NCBI GenBank assembly: GCA_036925085.1
Contig: JAUPFP010000006.1
Location: 2,197,131 to 2,261,130, forward strand
DNA: 64,000 nucleotides
Direction of reading: 5' to 3'
DNA from: Brachycybe producta
Lineage: Eukaryota > Arthropoda > Diplopoda > Playtdesmida > Andrognathidae
Numbering within the stretch: the first letter of the stretch is position 1; each line of letters opens with the position of its first letter. The position numbers and the translations under genes were made by a program. The notes beneath the pieces were generated by a model that did not search any database, was not told the DNA's origin, and was given only the letters and a program-made list of their open reading frames with translations. This document shows positions 1 through 14,600 of the stretch, in pieces.

Positions 1-273
1 TAAACTGTTCGGACGGCATGATTTTGCAATACGTGTTCTGCTTCTCGTCCGGTTGCTACAATTTATTTTGTTTCCATAACAGATCGATTATTTCAAGTTT
101 GTGTGCCTTTAATAATTAAAAACTAACAATTAACTTAGTGGGTGAAAATAATTAACAGCACAAAATTTATTGACTAATTTGAAATGCACCTTGTGACACT
201 TTTTTTCAAAACTACTGAAACCTTTGTGAAACATTTTGTGAATTTATTTTTCGTTTTAACAATGTGCCATTAG
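1..273 (+). other. intron of glycogen phosphorylase (partial)
   Basis: AT-rich sequence ending in a splice acceptor (TAG at 271-273) directly before the first recognisable phosphorylase exon. No reading frame here matches the phosphorylase residues expected upstream, so it is read as intron. The preceding exons lie left of the window. Confidence 0.7.
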
Positions 274-3120
<2,847 letters not shown>

Positions 3121-4732
3121 TCATCTTTAATGACTGATGTTTCTCTCTCTTAAATCATTTTATTCTTCAAAAATCTCGGTGTCTGTCTTTCTTTATTCTT
3201 CGTTTTTGTTTGCTTTCTTTTGAATGGTGTTTTTCTGCCTTCGGGGTTTTGTTTTTTTTGCATTTACATTCTTTTCGGAACATCTTTTATTTCATTTTTC
3301 TACAATTTCAAAATATCTCTTGAAATAATTCGCTTCAGAAGAACGAAAAAAAACCGGGATTGTTTAAAATCATGCGGACATTTTTTTTTTTTAAAGTTTG
3401 CTTGTTTTAGCTGAACAAAAAACAGGTGAATCGTTGTAGTTTTAACGGAATCAATACTCAAAGGACAAAAGAAAAGCACCCACAACAAAAAAAATATGGT
3501 GATTGGGTTCAATTGTGGATTGTAATTGAGTAATAATAACGCTGTTTAAGCTCCTACTCGGACTAAAAGCAATTAATTCGTTGTGCAACTTTGTTTGAAA
3601 AAGTCTTTCGTTCTGTTGCCAATATAAGGTGTGATAAAGGTTATAACTTATAAACAATTTACAAATGCAATTTACTGGGATTGCTTTTTTTTTATTAGTC
3701 AATTAATTGGGTGCCAAAAAAATTAATTTTCACTGATTGGAAATTTTTAAACAAAAAGAAAACTACTTTACCTTTGGTTAATTATTATAGAACAAAAGTA
3801 TTTTTTCCCGGAGGTTGAGGGGGAAAGTTTCTACAAAAATATAAAACATAAATTTTATAAATTATGATTATTTTTCTGCATTTATTATTTGGGTAAATTT
3901 TTCATATAAACGAAAAAATAATTACAAAACTTATTTTCTTCATTAAATATATATATTATTAAAAAGCAATATTCTATCAATTGTTAATCTAATTAAAAGC
4001 TATAATTATATGAATCTGAAGGGAAATCTATTAAAAGGGCAATATTTCAAGATTCTAGTTATGTAACAAATTTAAAATATACCTTACCTAATAGGTTTTA
4101 TTGTTATTGTGAAAAAAAAACACTGATATAAAATATTGGTTGAAGGAATTTTGTGTCCCTATTTCAATTATTCTAAATTTATTTTCTTAGTTTGAACAAA
4201 ATCATTATATTTAAGGTGGTTTTGAAGTGTAAACGCCTCTTGAACTTAACCACATTCATGTGGGATATTTTTCAAAATAAGCTTTTTATGTCAGTTTGAA
4301 AATAAAACTTTTGTTTATTTTGAAATATATCATGAAAATAATGTTACATGTGATTCAGCTACATTTCTAGTTTCTAGCACACGTCATTTTGCCCTTCTGA
4401 AACAGCAGAGTAAAACCAGAGTTCCAAAATCAGCTCTTCATATATAAATTCAAGAAATTAACCACAAATAACCCAAATATTTTAATTTCTAAAAAAAATA
4501 TGCTACATTATTTTAAAACGTCTTCTAGAAAATAATTATTTGAGCTACACAATTATCGTCTTTCTAAGAAAAATAGATTAAATTTTATGAAAACTACAAA
4601 CTGCAAATAATAGTAATAATAAAGCTAATTTTACTTTTTAACAATTGCGCGTTATTTTGCTATATAATAAGACGGATCCATAAATTGCTTTGAGCGTTTG
4701 GACCAGGATATTTTCTTGGTTTTTTTTCTGAT
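3121..4732. other. intergenic, phosphorylase 3' end to galectin 3' end
   Basis: AT-rich spacer between two convergent genes. It holds both 3' untranslated regions and one degraded Family 1 fold-back element (4213-4436). No other open frame looks coding. Confidence 0.6.
4213..4436. mobile_element. Family 1 fold-back MITE, degraded copy
   Basis: Starts with the outer block AAGGTGGTTTTGAAGTGTAA. It contains TTTTTCAAAATAAGCTTTTT in the left arm, its inverted partner (TTTATTTTGAAATATATCA) and the right-arm block CTAGTTTCTAG. It is shortened relative to the complete copy at 63253-63661. Confidence 0.7.
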
Positions 4733-6393
4733 CTAGATTCCGACCCTGACGACCATGACATCGAGATCTCCCTCAATCTTGAGCGTATCGATAATTTGAA
4801 CTGGAAGACGATGACGGAATGTTACCAGGTGCTGACCATTGGCGGCCACTAAAAGATCCTGTTCCTCGCAACGTAGCAACAGATCGAAATTGAATCCCGG
4901 TTGGAACGGAAAGTATGGAGTTTCTCGTTCCTCGTTTCCCCATTCATCAGCATATCTACTATTGCGAACGATGACAGACGACTGTTCCTCTGACATTCCA
5001 CCGAATCGTGGATTGAAATGGAATGCAATGTCGTCCGTTTCGTCGCACTTCAGATTGATTGAGAACCTTAAACGAAGGTGTTAAAACGATGAGTATGGTA
5101 GTTCAACGTGTGTAAGAACACTCGAGGCTTACCTGTTAGCATATGGTTTCGGTCTTGCGGTTATAGAAATCGACTTTCCAGGTAAGAATCTTCCGGGAAT
5201 CGATTGTTTGAATGGTAAACTTGGATTCACCGTCTCGAGAATTTCTGCTTGAACTAACTGACTGAAACCGAGAGGCTGTGGCTTTAAAAACAGAACGAGA
5301 ACAAGTCAGTTTTATGCCTATAAAAATAGCATCTAACATAACGCGAGAAACCTCCATGACTTCTATCTTGTAGATCTCAACTTGTCCCGCAATGTAAAGG
5401 GTATTAACGTCTTCTAGAGGAATTCGATGAAGATATTGAAGAAAATGTTCTCCATCGACAGCAACCTGACAGGAAACAAAAAACAGGTTGAAATTAACGA
5501 ATTCTTTTACGAATTAATACAAAAACCTTGTAATGTTCAGGTTCAATCAATATCATGATCTCAAAAGGCCTGTCTCGAGAAAAGGGCAACTCGGAAGGAT
5601 AACGGTTCTCTTCTGTTCCCCACTCTCCGTTGATGAAGGTGTTACGAGCCACATAGTTTTCGCTGAACCTGGGATTAAAGTGGAAAGCAATGTCTGAACG
5701 TTGTTCTCCGGAAACGTCCGGTCCGGTCAACAGATTCACGTGAAACCTAAAACAACAAGAAAAATGAATTAAAACATCACCTACTGTACATAAATTGAAT
5801 TATACCGATCAGAATTGTAAGGAACAAATCCCTGAATACGAATTATTAATCCAGGTTTAACGGCTGCTGGAATTCCAGTAATGAAAGGAATCACCTAAAT
5901 CAATTAAAACATAATTATTATAAATATTAAACTATCCACAAAAAAAAATTAGGGCAGATTTATTGACTATAGGGATAAATGACTTCTTTATAGGGATTTT
6001 AAGAATCTAGCGCCTCGGCGCTGAGTGCTAATGCAGGTAACAATCGTCACATTAGTTGATGACGTCACAGTTTCAAGATGGCAGCGTACAGGGCGTGAAA
6101 TCGGATATGTAAACTGCGCAGTTTCGAAGCTTTTTATCGACTAATTAAACATAGATTCTACGTGTTTATCGTAGAATTTGGTGTCTAGACGTCTAGTCGA
6201 CATAATATGTGAGTAAAACGACATGAACACTGCGATTTAAGGTCTAAAATACGATTTGATTGAGGAACTAATTTAACCTTTAACCTTTCGTGTGTTTATC
6301 GTTGATGATACCTTAGACTAGTAAAGTAATAGTCTAAAATGATACCGCGCCCACTTTCGCTTAATTTCTTACCGGCGATTCGATCGCTTCCAT
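4733..6393 (-). CDS. tandem-repeat galectin, complete (6 exons, 300 aa)
   Basis: Predicted beta-galactoside-binding lectin with two carbohydrate-recognition domains, probably cytosolic or secreted without a signal peptide, as in this family. Minus-strand exons: 6393-6373 (encodes MEAIESP), 5894-5806, 5746-5527, 5465-5352, 5257-5133, 5066-4733. They sum to 903 nt and join in phase. Domain 1 has HFNPRF, then RNTF and WGTEENR; domain 2 has HFNPRF, then VRNS and WGNEER. Both therefore keep the His-Asn-Arg, Asn and Trp-Glu-Arg sugar-binding positions. Each domain begins with the usual proline/glycine lead-in (IPAAVKPG and IPGRFLPG). The start rests on a 21-nt first exon with a good donor (CCG|GTAAGA), which completes the expected short N-terminal tail. 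There is no signal peptide or membrane segment. It is transcribed away from WDR62 and towards phosphorylase. Confidence 0.93.
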
Positions 6394-7220
6394 AATAAGT
6401 CGTGACATTTTTATAGGTGGTCCTAACTCGACTCGAAAAGAGATGAAATCGGGGAGTTGTTGTTCCTTCTCTCTCTTTTTTTAGCTTTTGAAATGGAAAA
6501 AACTCAAATGAAATATAGGAAATAACGAATTGTTTCGCTACACGGTGATAATTAATATGTTACTGTTAAATCGTTCCGGATGAGGCTAGTTTTTCTTTTA
6601 TTTTCCTCCTCCTCCTCCTCCTCCTCTTAACATCATAATAGAAAATGTTTCATCACGATAGAAACCATTATTATTATCAAACATATGAGTTTGACTTGTG
6701 GGCGTGGCCAAATTCGATTCGCAACAAACGGATGACGTCATAAAACAAATGATTATAACGTCACTTCACACATGAGCATGTGTTCAATAATTCAATAAAA
6801 CAAAGTATTAAGGGAACGTGACGTTATAATAATGAAGTCACTCATAAGTGCAATTGGGTGTCATAATATGGCACCTACTGAGTGCGTGGACGTACTAGTA
6901 AATCGCCATTTTCAGTTTCATTTGTTTATTTTATACTTATCAAGGTCACCATTGTGTGCGCTTCTATATTTTCCTGTAACCAGATAGCTCATGCCCCATT
7001 GTTTTCATTTTGAAAAATTTGAATTACGTTATTGTTCGCTTGGAGCGCACGGATCGATTCACACAGCCTTGAACGTAATTTTGTACAGTATGTCTCAAAT
7101 ATTTTTATATAATTGTTAAACCCCGTTTCGCGCAAGTTTTAGTATTTAAATTATGTTCGATTCGCATGAGGTGTTTTACATTATTAAATTAAATATAGAC
7201 CTGTCTCATTTTTAGAGAGA

Positions 7221-7360
7221 AGCTTGTGACGTCAAAGGGGTTGATGAAAAATTTTAAATTTGTCATTTTTGTCTGACAAAAACGGTGGTTGATATCATCT
7301 GTTTTTATCGGACTAATTGATATGATAAATTATACGTCAACCCCTTTGACGTCATAAGCT
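7221..7360. mobile_element. Family 3 palindromic MITE (CRE-bearing), 140 bp
   Basis: Inverted ends AGCTTGTGACGTCAAAGGGG and CCCCTTTGACGTCATAAGCT surround an AT-rich centre with an inner inverted pair (GATATCATC .. GATATGATA). A second copy is at 51107-51210. There is no coding capacity. Confidence 0.8.
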
Positions 7361-7816
7361 ACTTACGATGAGGCAAAGTATAAGTGTAGGAAAGTGATTT
7401 GAGTCACCTTGTATTAGAGATATAGTTTATGCTCTGAGCGCCCTGATCAAAAATGCTGTTTAATCTTTTCTATGTTATTCAATGGTAGTTTTGAGGCAAG
7501 GAAGTTGCTCTTTTTTCTGTTTCTATACGGATCAGTGGCGGCCATTTTTTTGTGTGGCGGTTAACGATTGCAGTATTTTTCTTCCCGGTTGAAATTTTTG
7601 TGATTAGTTTGTGATTTTTTCACGATTTTTGTGATAAAATGATGATTACCATTTATTAACCTTTCGACGTAGGTGTTTAGGTGAGCAAATGAAATTCTAT
7701 TTGTGAAAAACGTCAGTTTTGTGTTAGTAATTGTATATTTTTTTCAAAACGAAATCCAAGTATTTCCGCGTGAAAATTAAAATTTACGCGTTTTTATTTT
7801 TGATTCATTTCTTATT

Positions 7817-7992
7817 AAGGTGGTTTTTAAAATGTAATAATCGTCTCTTGAATTCTGAATATTCTGTCTTTTAGAAGAGCAAAATGCATTAGAAACTAGA
7901 AGGGTAGCTCAATCATTTTCATGTTTGATATTTTTCAAAATAAGCGTCTTATGTCAATTTGAAAACTACCCAACTTTAAGCAGACGATGTTT
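7817..7992. mobile_element. Family 1 fold-back MITE, left half
   Basis: Contains AAGGTGGTTTTTAAAATG, ATTCTGTCTTTTAGAAG, AGAAACTAGAAGGGTAGCTC, TTTTTCAAAATAAGCG and the loop block CCCAACTTTAAGCAGACGAT. The right arm is missing. Confidence 0.75.
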
Positions 7993-8135
7993 TTTCATTT
8001 GTGGTTTTGATTACAATTTCTTGGCAAAAAATCAAACGTTTTGTTCACCTTCAAAGACTTTTTATCGGTCGATAAAGTTCAATTGTTGGCATTTTTCATG
8101 TTTTTGTTCTTCTTTTGTCTGTTTTTTTTTATTAG

Positions 8136-8337
8136 AGAGGAGACAATATCCGAATTTGGATTCAGTCTATCGATCACAAATCGAACGGAATGGAATCTGT
8201 TATAATAAATGATAAAAACCATTCGAAAGAATGATCCTGACAACGAATTCGATCAGTTTCACGCCTTCGGTCGTCTCAAGGAGAATTACGACGACGGCGA
8301 AATAAACAATTCTTGCAATTTGTGTTTTAAAGAATAA
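8136..8337 (+). pseudogene. unrecognised coding-like fragment in two frames
   Basis: After a strong acceptor (T-tract, ATTAG at 8131-8135) an open frame runs 8136-8234 (begins RGDNIRIWIQSIDHKSNG). The next frame then stays open from ATG 8209 to TAA 8337 (contains EFDQFHAFGRLKENYDDGE), with an AATAAA at 8333-8338 overlapping the stop. Both stretches use codons like the real genes here (GAC, CGT, GGC, TTC). They look like one exon broken by a 1-nt shift, or a last exon read in one of the two frames. I do not recognise the protein. It ends 133 nt before the WDR62 start and could instead be 5' UTR. Confidence 0.3.
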
Positions 8338-8470
8338 AGGAGCCAAAACGAACTTTTGAGAAAAATTAAGATGATCATCTGGTCGGAATTCGTTTACGTT
8401 TGACTTTTGTTGTTGTTTTTGTTTTCCCTCTCTCTCTCTCTTCGGTTGTCGTTATCGAAGTCTGTCGAGT

Positions 8471-8599
8471 ATGAACTCTGAAAGCCGAAATTGTGACGCG
8501 CTTCAGGATCATTCAGGGACCGCTTTTGTCATTCCTCGCAAGGTTATTCGGTTTTCGGCGCTCAAGAGGAACAAGGAAACTGCTCCGATTAACGAACGG
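8471..8599 (+). CDS. WDR62: probable first coding exon of WDR62/MAPKBP1-like gene
   Basis: ATG at 8471 opens 43 codons (begins MNSESRNCDALQDHSG, ends NKETAPINER) that stop exactly at a strong donor (CGG|GTGAGT, phase 0). This N-terminal piece is short, polar and basic. In vertebrate WDR62/MAPKBP1 a similar tail precedes a conserved segment starting V-x-LEKVLG; an exon starting in phase 0 with that segment would fit. Assignment to the gene at 21302-30239 is inference from position, strand, phase and lack of another candidate. The CT-rich tract and GTCGAGT just upstream may be 5' UTR. Confidence 0.5.
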
Positions 8600-9617
8600 G
8601 TGAGTTCTTCTTATTCGAAGGTAAACCTCTCTGTTTCTCTTGTCTCTGGTTGATTTGAAAGCTTATTTGTTAAGTTTTTAGTGTGAAAACACGGCTTTTG
8701 TTGCTTTATTTCTGATTGTAATACTGCAGTTACTTGGTTACCCATAACACGAATGTCGTTTAGACGCGAGCTGCGTTTAGAGACGACATTTCCCTCTCAA
8801 ACTATAAACATGGCTTTCAAACTGATTTGTATTTTTAATAACATATTGTTGAAAATTGGGCTGATAGGAATTATGGCTCCTGTACAGCGTTATGTAATGG
8901 GACCATTTGAAGTATTTAGACCTAAATTTAAGAAGGAAACTTAGTCCTTCACTTTGAGCCGTCTGTGTAGGGTTCAAACCCTCCGTTTAAAGAGTTACTC
9001 TCAATAAAACGGGATTAGTATAGGAAGGAATTGTTCTTTAAAGCGCCATCTATTGGCGCTACCCAGCATTAGAGAAAGGTCACAGGTGGCATGAAGTATA
9101 TCCGTTCTGTGGAGTTTTGTAGCAGACAAACGAAAGAAGACAGGCGAAGTAATATGGCGTTTTAATCTAGATCTCAATTGGAAATGTGTCATGTTAGTAC
9201 ACCCATTCTTCTGACTTTGGGAGCTTCTCGAATATGACGTCATGTCACATTTTTATGGTTGACGGTTTTTTGTGCTTGTTTCGCTACTTTCTTACTAGAT
9301 GGAGCCACTTATTTAAGTTTTTTTAAAATTTAAGATAATTATCGTATAATTAATCCGATTTGATTGATTTAATCTTAGAAAGTGTTAAATTAATGCAAAT
9401 CAGCAAAAAGGTGATCAAATTGTCAGTTTTTTTTTTGCGATTGAGTTTGAAATTGAATCTTTCTACTTATTTTTAACAAAAAAAATTAAAAGGTCGTTGT
9501 CATTTTCTCGCTTGAATTGAGCTTCAACATTAGTGATGCATGTCCAAAATACGGATTCTCTTTAAATTATTTGTCCTTTTTAACCCCAGAGTCAAGATTT
9601 GTAATCGCCTTTCATTT

Positions 9618-9870
9618 AAGTTGGGTTTAAAGCGTAAACAGCGCCTCTCGAACTCGTGATTATTCTGTATTTCATCTGCAAACTAGAAGGGTAACGCATT
9701 CTCTTCGTAGTGTTTTCATGTTGACATCTTTCAAAATAAAGTTTTAATAGAGGGAAAATTAAAATCGCTTATTTTGAAAGATGAAAATAGGATTGATTTG
9801 AGTTACCCTTCTAGTTAGTAAAACACTTTTCTAGTTTCTCTTCATTTGCACCTGGAAGACAGAAGACGTG
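9618..9870. mobile_element. Family 1 fold-back MITE, shortened loop
   Basis: Left part has GGGTTTAAAGCGTAAACAGC, CTCTCGAACTCGTGATTATTC, AACTAGAAGGGTAA and ATCTTTCAAAATAAAG. The right part has TTATTTTGAAAGATGAAAAT, TTACCCTTCTAGTTAG and CACCTGGAAGACAGAAG. The central loop is almost gone. Confidence 0.8.
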
Positions 9871-12342
9871 TAATATGTCATTTGGTGACGTCATACACCG
9901 ATGATGTCGGCTTTTCTTTCTCTCTTTTTTAGACGTGAAATCTAATCTGAATCTTTTGTGGTTTTTTTTTTGTATTTTAAACGCGTAACGCGGTCGCAGC
10001 AACCTCATTTTTCGTTTGATCTTTTTTTTTTTCCAGATTTGTTTTACATCATTAATAATAATTATTATTATTATTAATTTGCAAAAGAACTGAACGATGT
10101 TAATTTCAAATTATTCAAATTGAAAAGCAAATTGCTTTCAGGCGTCTGATATGATTGATTGAGATGTGGGCCACTTATTAATTATTATTATTTATTATAT
10201 GAATGATAAATGAAATGACCGCGTTTCGTTTTTTTCTTTCTTCTAATTCTTCTTGTTTCTTTTATTTTATTTATTTTCAATCAGACAAAATATTTCAAAT
10301 ACAAATAAGACTTTCAAGTTGAGCGCGTGAATCCTATAAATCGGGTGGAATGTAACCTCCCCGCCCCCTTTTCTATTGTTTTTTTTAAACATTTAATTTT
10401 GAGCAATTCAGACTTAAGAAAAGTAGACTAATTAAAATACTTATCGCCGCCGCCGCCTCTTTTTTTCAGTCAGTGGGCCAATCAACTAACATTACATTGA
10501 CGGTTTTTCTTGAATTTATATTAATTTACAGCCTCCATTTTTAAAAAAAATATATAAAAGAAATAAAAGTTTGTTATTTTTGTCTTCTCTTATTTTATGG
10601 ACAAATTTACCATAAAAGACAAATAATGGAAGTAATTTTTATTATATAATGAGTTTTGTAAACATTTTCGTCGTGTTGTTGTTTTTCTGAGGCTTGTTTT
10701 GGGGGTTTTTTCTACTTTTTTTTTTTTTCTCTCTCTGGGATTCTAGTTTCTAATTTACATTACATTACATATATCCATATAAAGAAATTGTATGTTTTTT
10801 TACGATCATTCAAACGGTGTTTATGTATTTTGTGACCTACATTGACATGAATGGAAGAAAAAAAGAACAAAAGAAAGAAAGACATCAATACTTTTATTGA
10901 TGACGTCAATTACGATTGGCACGCGAGCCACACATTTACCTGCTCACTGGCTTATCGGGCATTTCCTCATCTCTAAGTTTGAGGGCCGGTTTTTTTCGAT
11001 TAGAGAGGACCGAATTTAATGACGAAACTCGAATAAACACAAGAAGAAGAAAAAAAGAACCACAAGCTGATGTTTTTTTTTTAAAAAAATAATAAACAAA
11101 ATGACACAATTTTGGTGAAAAAAAAGAAAGAAAATATATTTTAGAACAAAAATAATTCTTTTTTTTTTCACTAAACTTTTTTTTTTAATTTTTTGCTCGT
11201 TATGGCTAACTGAAAAATGTGTGCAAAATATTAAAAGAAATTTGACAGATTTATTTTCGGCCGAAATTTAGTGAACCTAGAGGTATTTTTGGAGCTCCCA
11301 TATTCCTTAGGGCTCCCGGGGGTCGGTTTTCTCCTCAGTCTGTCCGTGTGCTGCGTACGTGTGTTCTATACGTGCACGTGCTTCAAAAACACTTTGTTAA
11401 TTTAATTGTGATGCTCTCTCTCTTAACGTGTGATGTTGTTTTTTGTTTCTAAAGTGATTTTAGTCGTCAATTCTTCTTCTTCATCATCTTTCTGTACGTG
11501 ATCGAACATTGATCGAAGTCTAATTTGGCCTCATTCGATTTTTCATGGTTTGTGTGTGGAGTATTAAGCCCCCCCCCCTTCCCAGTTTTCTTAGAAAAAT
11601 CATTCTTAACGACGAGCCCCTGAATTAATTAAACTGATTTGTGTGCCTACTTTTTGCACGAGTCATTTTGTGCGTGTTTTTGCATACTTTTTTCACCATC
11701 ATCATCATCATCTTAAATTTACATTAAGTTCATTAAACACATGTTTGTGTGTGAGAATGCTAATTAGTCGTCTGCATTTATTATGAGATTTCCTTGTTCT
11801 TTATAATAAATGCAATGCGCGCGAACACACAAAAGAGAGAGAGAGAGAGAGAGAGAAGGAGAAATATTTTAATTTATATTTTGAATTAAAGGGAAAAACC
11901 TTGTCCTGTAAAAACTGAACAAAATAGATACAAATTCCGGATTTTTTTTGTTCGTGTGTGTGTATTTGGGGGAAGGGGGGGGGGGGGGGGGGCTATGAGA
12001 AAAATAACATTTTAAAAAACAGGTGTTTTATTGTCTCTTAAAACGGGTTTGTTTTTCTTTTCGATTTATTTACGAAAATCTGCATAAGATAATGAAATTC
12101 TGTTGCGTGGGAGAATTGGTTTCATTTCGACTGGTTTCTTTTTGGGGGGGCTTTTTGAAGGTGTGGTTTTGGGGGGGGGGAGCGAATATCACTGGCTACG
12201 ACGGTGTCAACGTCGTTATCATGAAATATAATATATAAATTTCATTTTTAATTATAATAATAATAACAGTGACCGCTGTCTTGTTATTGTTTTCTTGTTG
12301 AATTTGTTCAGATCAGATACGGTGATCAACATTTGGCTCTTT

Positions 12343-12704
12343 AAGGTGGTTTTTATACGAGGCGAGTCTCCTCCTCCTGCTCCCAATTCAGAAGTGCGAA
12401 ATTAAAAGAAACTTGAATCTCATTTTAGAAACTAGAAAGGTAAATAGGTAGCTCAATTATTTAACGGCTTTTATTCATGTTGATAATAAATCTTTCAAAA
12501 TAAGCTTTTCATATCAGCTTCAAAATTTAAATTCAAAACCGTTTAAGCAAATTATATATTTTTTAATTTGTGTTTATAAAAATGGTTCATTTTGAAAGAT
12601 ATCAACATGAAATTAGAGCTAAAATTCTAGTTTCTCTTCTGAAAAACAAAATAATCAAGAGTTCAAAATCAGCTGCTGCAAAATCAGTTCCTTAAAACCA
12701 TCTT
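12343..12704. mobile_element. Family 1 fold-back MITE, near complete
   Basis: Outer ends AAGGTGGTTTTTATACG and CCTTAAAACCATCTT are inverted. Inside are TTTTAGAAACTAGAAAGGTA, AATCTTTCAAAATAAGC and CATTTTGAAAGATATCAACA. One of the longest copies. Confidence 0.8.
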
Positions 12705-13309
12705 GAAAACGATGATTTCAGATTAAAGGTTGGCCACATAATTATCTGACCGAACAGACAGACAGACAGACACACAAAGGGAACCGAACTATGATTTCTA
12801 GTTCCTGTTTTCTCTCTCTCTCCCTCCCCCCCCCCTTTCCTCCCTCAAAACTTCTTAGAGAACAACCCCCCAAACCACTACCACCCTATAAGCCTTTGCT
12901 GGATATGGTGTTGTCAGGTCTCACGTTTGGTCATGACTGTTTAAACCCGTCCGTTCGGTTAATCCTCCTCCTAATACAACATCTCTTATTATTATTATTA
13001 TTAGCTTCTTTTATTATTTAGGTCACCTGTGGAATATGTTCTCATTGTGTGTGTGAAGCTCACCTTTATTTCTCTCTTCACGTTTTTGCACCTGTTTAGA
13101 ATTGGTTTTTAGAACATTTGGATCACAAATAGGAACATATTATTATTATTATTATACTGGAGATATTCAGTTGGGTTTCCTTTTGTTAATATTTACAAAC
13201 ATCACGATTTTATTTTATAGCTAAATCTTTTAAATTTATCATTAAAAGTTATAAAGCAACTATTTGTGGGGAAAAAAGTGGTTTTACTTTGTGATTCGGC
13301 GATCTGGCA

Positions 13310-13470
13310 ACACTGCGAAGTTAGAGGGTCGTTGCGTTAGTATATTTATTATGTGTAGTTCTCGTGCTTCAAATGTTTTGAACAGTAATACGCTCTGTTC
13401 AAAACATTTGAAGCACGGAACTACACATAATGTTATAGACGTCCAATATGGCGCCTCTAAGTTCGCAAAT
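13310..13470. mobile_element. inverted-repeat element with an 84-nt perfect-like hairpin
   Basis: 13348-13385 and 13395-13431 pair over 37 of 38 positions with one bulge and a 9-nt loop (arm ends CAAATGTTTTGAACAG). The outer flanks are also inverted, more weakly: CTGCGAAGTTAGAGG on the left against CCTCTAAGTTCGCAAATC on the right. No coding capacity. Confidence 0.7.
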
Positions 13471-14099
13471 CGATTGGTATAAGACGCCATATTAAGTAAA
13501 CCTTTATGTGGAGGATAGTCTTGCTTCAAGAATGGAGATGTCGTTTCGTTTTATTGTGTAGGCTTTATTAGGACGAGTTTATTTTTCTCCTCCTTTGAGG
13601 GAGCGAAGGTTTTCCCCACACAGGTGTTTCATTTGTTGCTAATTGGTTGAAAGTTTTGTTTCTACTTCTGATTGGTCCGTTCTGTTTGCCGTGTGCTGTT
13701 GCACCCATTTCTATTTTCTTTTGCCAATTTTGTTTGTTTGTGTGGGGAAACTTGTTTTTTCAACTTTTATTTTGTCTAGTCAAAGGAAATCGTCTGTGTT
13801 GCGTTTTTGTTTCTAAAATACGAAAAAGTTTTTACTTGAAATCTGCAGCCGAGAAAAAAAAGGGAAGTAGTTGTGAAGGGGAAGAAGATGTTTATAATTG
13901 AATGAATTCCCTTTCTTATGTCCACGTATAATATTATTATTATTATATTGTAGAATATTTATTCGTAAAATAATAATAACAATGGATTTCTTGTTGTGCC
14001 GCCTTTTGTTTTCATCTTTTTTTTTTGGTTTTTACTCATTTTTTTACCTGAAATAGTAAACAATGTGCCATCTGTTGTTGTTACTAAATCCATCTGTTT

Positions 14100-14299
14100 T
14101 TGTGTTTGTTCAAATTGGCTACAAATGAAGCGAATGGATATCAATAGCAAAACTATTACTAATAATATTAATATTAATAATAATAATACCATCAAAGGAA
14201 GTAGTGGTGGGAAGAAATACGTTCTTCCCACTACTTGCAATGAGGATTTGGATAACGATATTCCGTGTACCGGTTGCGATGTCGTACAAAACTTAAAAC
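14100..14299 (+). CDS. possible small exon of unknown gene
   Basis: An open frame ends at a consensus donor (CCT|GTAAGT at 14299/14300). The frame contains an Asn-rich run from an AAT repeat and then a segment with cysteines (PTTCNEDLDNDIPCTGCD). The last 100 nt have coding-like codon use. A hairpin (GTGGGAAGAA / TTCTTCCCAC) lies inside it. It could be an alternative exon of the WDR62 gene, since it is on the right strand and inside its long intron, or chance. I recognise no domain. Confidence 0.25.
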
Positions 14300-14348
14300 C
14301 TGTAAGTCTCACTTCCTAGGTGTGTACCTACCTGTATTAATTATTAAT

Positions 14349-14600
14349 TGTCTTATCTTTCAGGTGAGCAGAGAAACTTGAAATGTGTTTTTAAAAACTA
14401 GATGGGTCGTATTGATATATTTCGAAATATTAGACAAAAATTAAAGAAAACAAAGATGAAAAGCAGCCTTTTTCTATTAAAAGATATCAACATGTGTGAA
14501 AATAAAACCCTCTTAAGTGATTACCCTTCTAGTTTTTAAAACACTTTCTATACTTTTTTCCCCATTGATATTTTGCTTTTGAATGAAAGAATAATAAAAA
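14349..14600. mobile_element. Family 1 fold-back MITE
   Basis: GTCTTATCTTTCAGGTGAGC, AAAACTAGATGGGT, AAAGATATCAACATGTG, CTTAAGTGATTACCC and CTAGTTTTTAAAACACTTTC are visible in order. Confidence 0.7.

Larger units (their letters stand above)
6394..8470. other. shared upstream region of galectin (-) and WDR62 (+)
   Basis: Head-to-head spacer of about 2.1 kb. It holds CRE octamers TGACGTCA at 6733-6740 and within a palindromic element (7227-7234, 7347-7354). It also holds an inverted pair TTATAACGTCAC / GTGACGTTATAA (about 6753-6833), a left half of a Family 1 MITE (7817-7992) and a cryptic coding-like stretch (8136-8337). GCGGCCATTTTTT near 7540 resembles a YY1-type site. Which parts are promoter is inference. 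Confidence 0.5.

Noticed and set aside
1..100. A phosphorylase exon at the left edge
   Set aside because: None of the three frames matches the residues expected before [10 protein letters not shown].
8753..8944. 63-codon open frame in the long intron
   Set aside because: No family similarity, no good splice sites or coding-like codon use.
8960..9000. GGGTTCAAACCC as a possible tRNA T-arm
   Set aside because: No anticodon arm or acceptor stem upstream.
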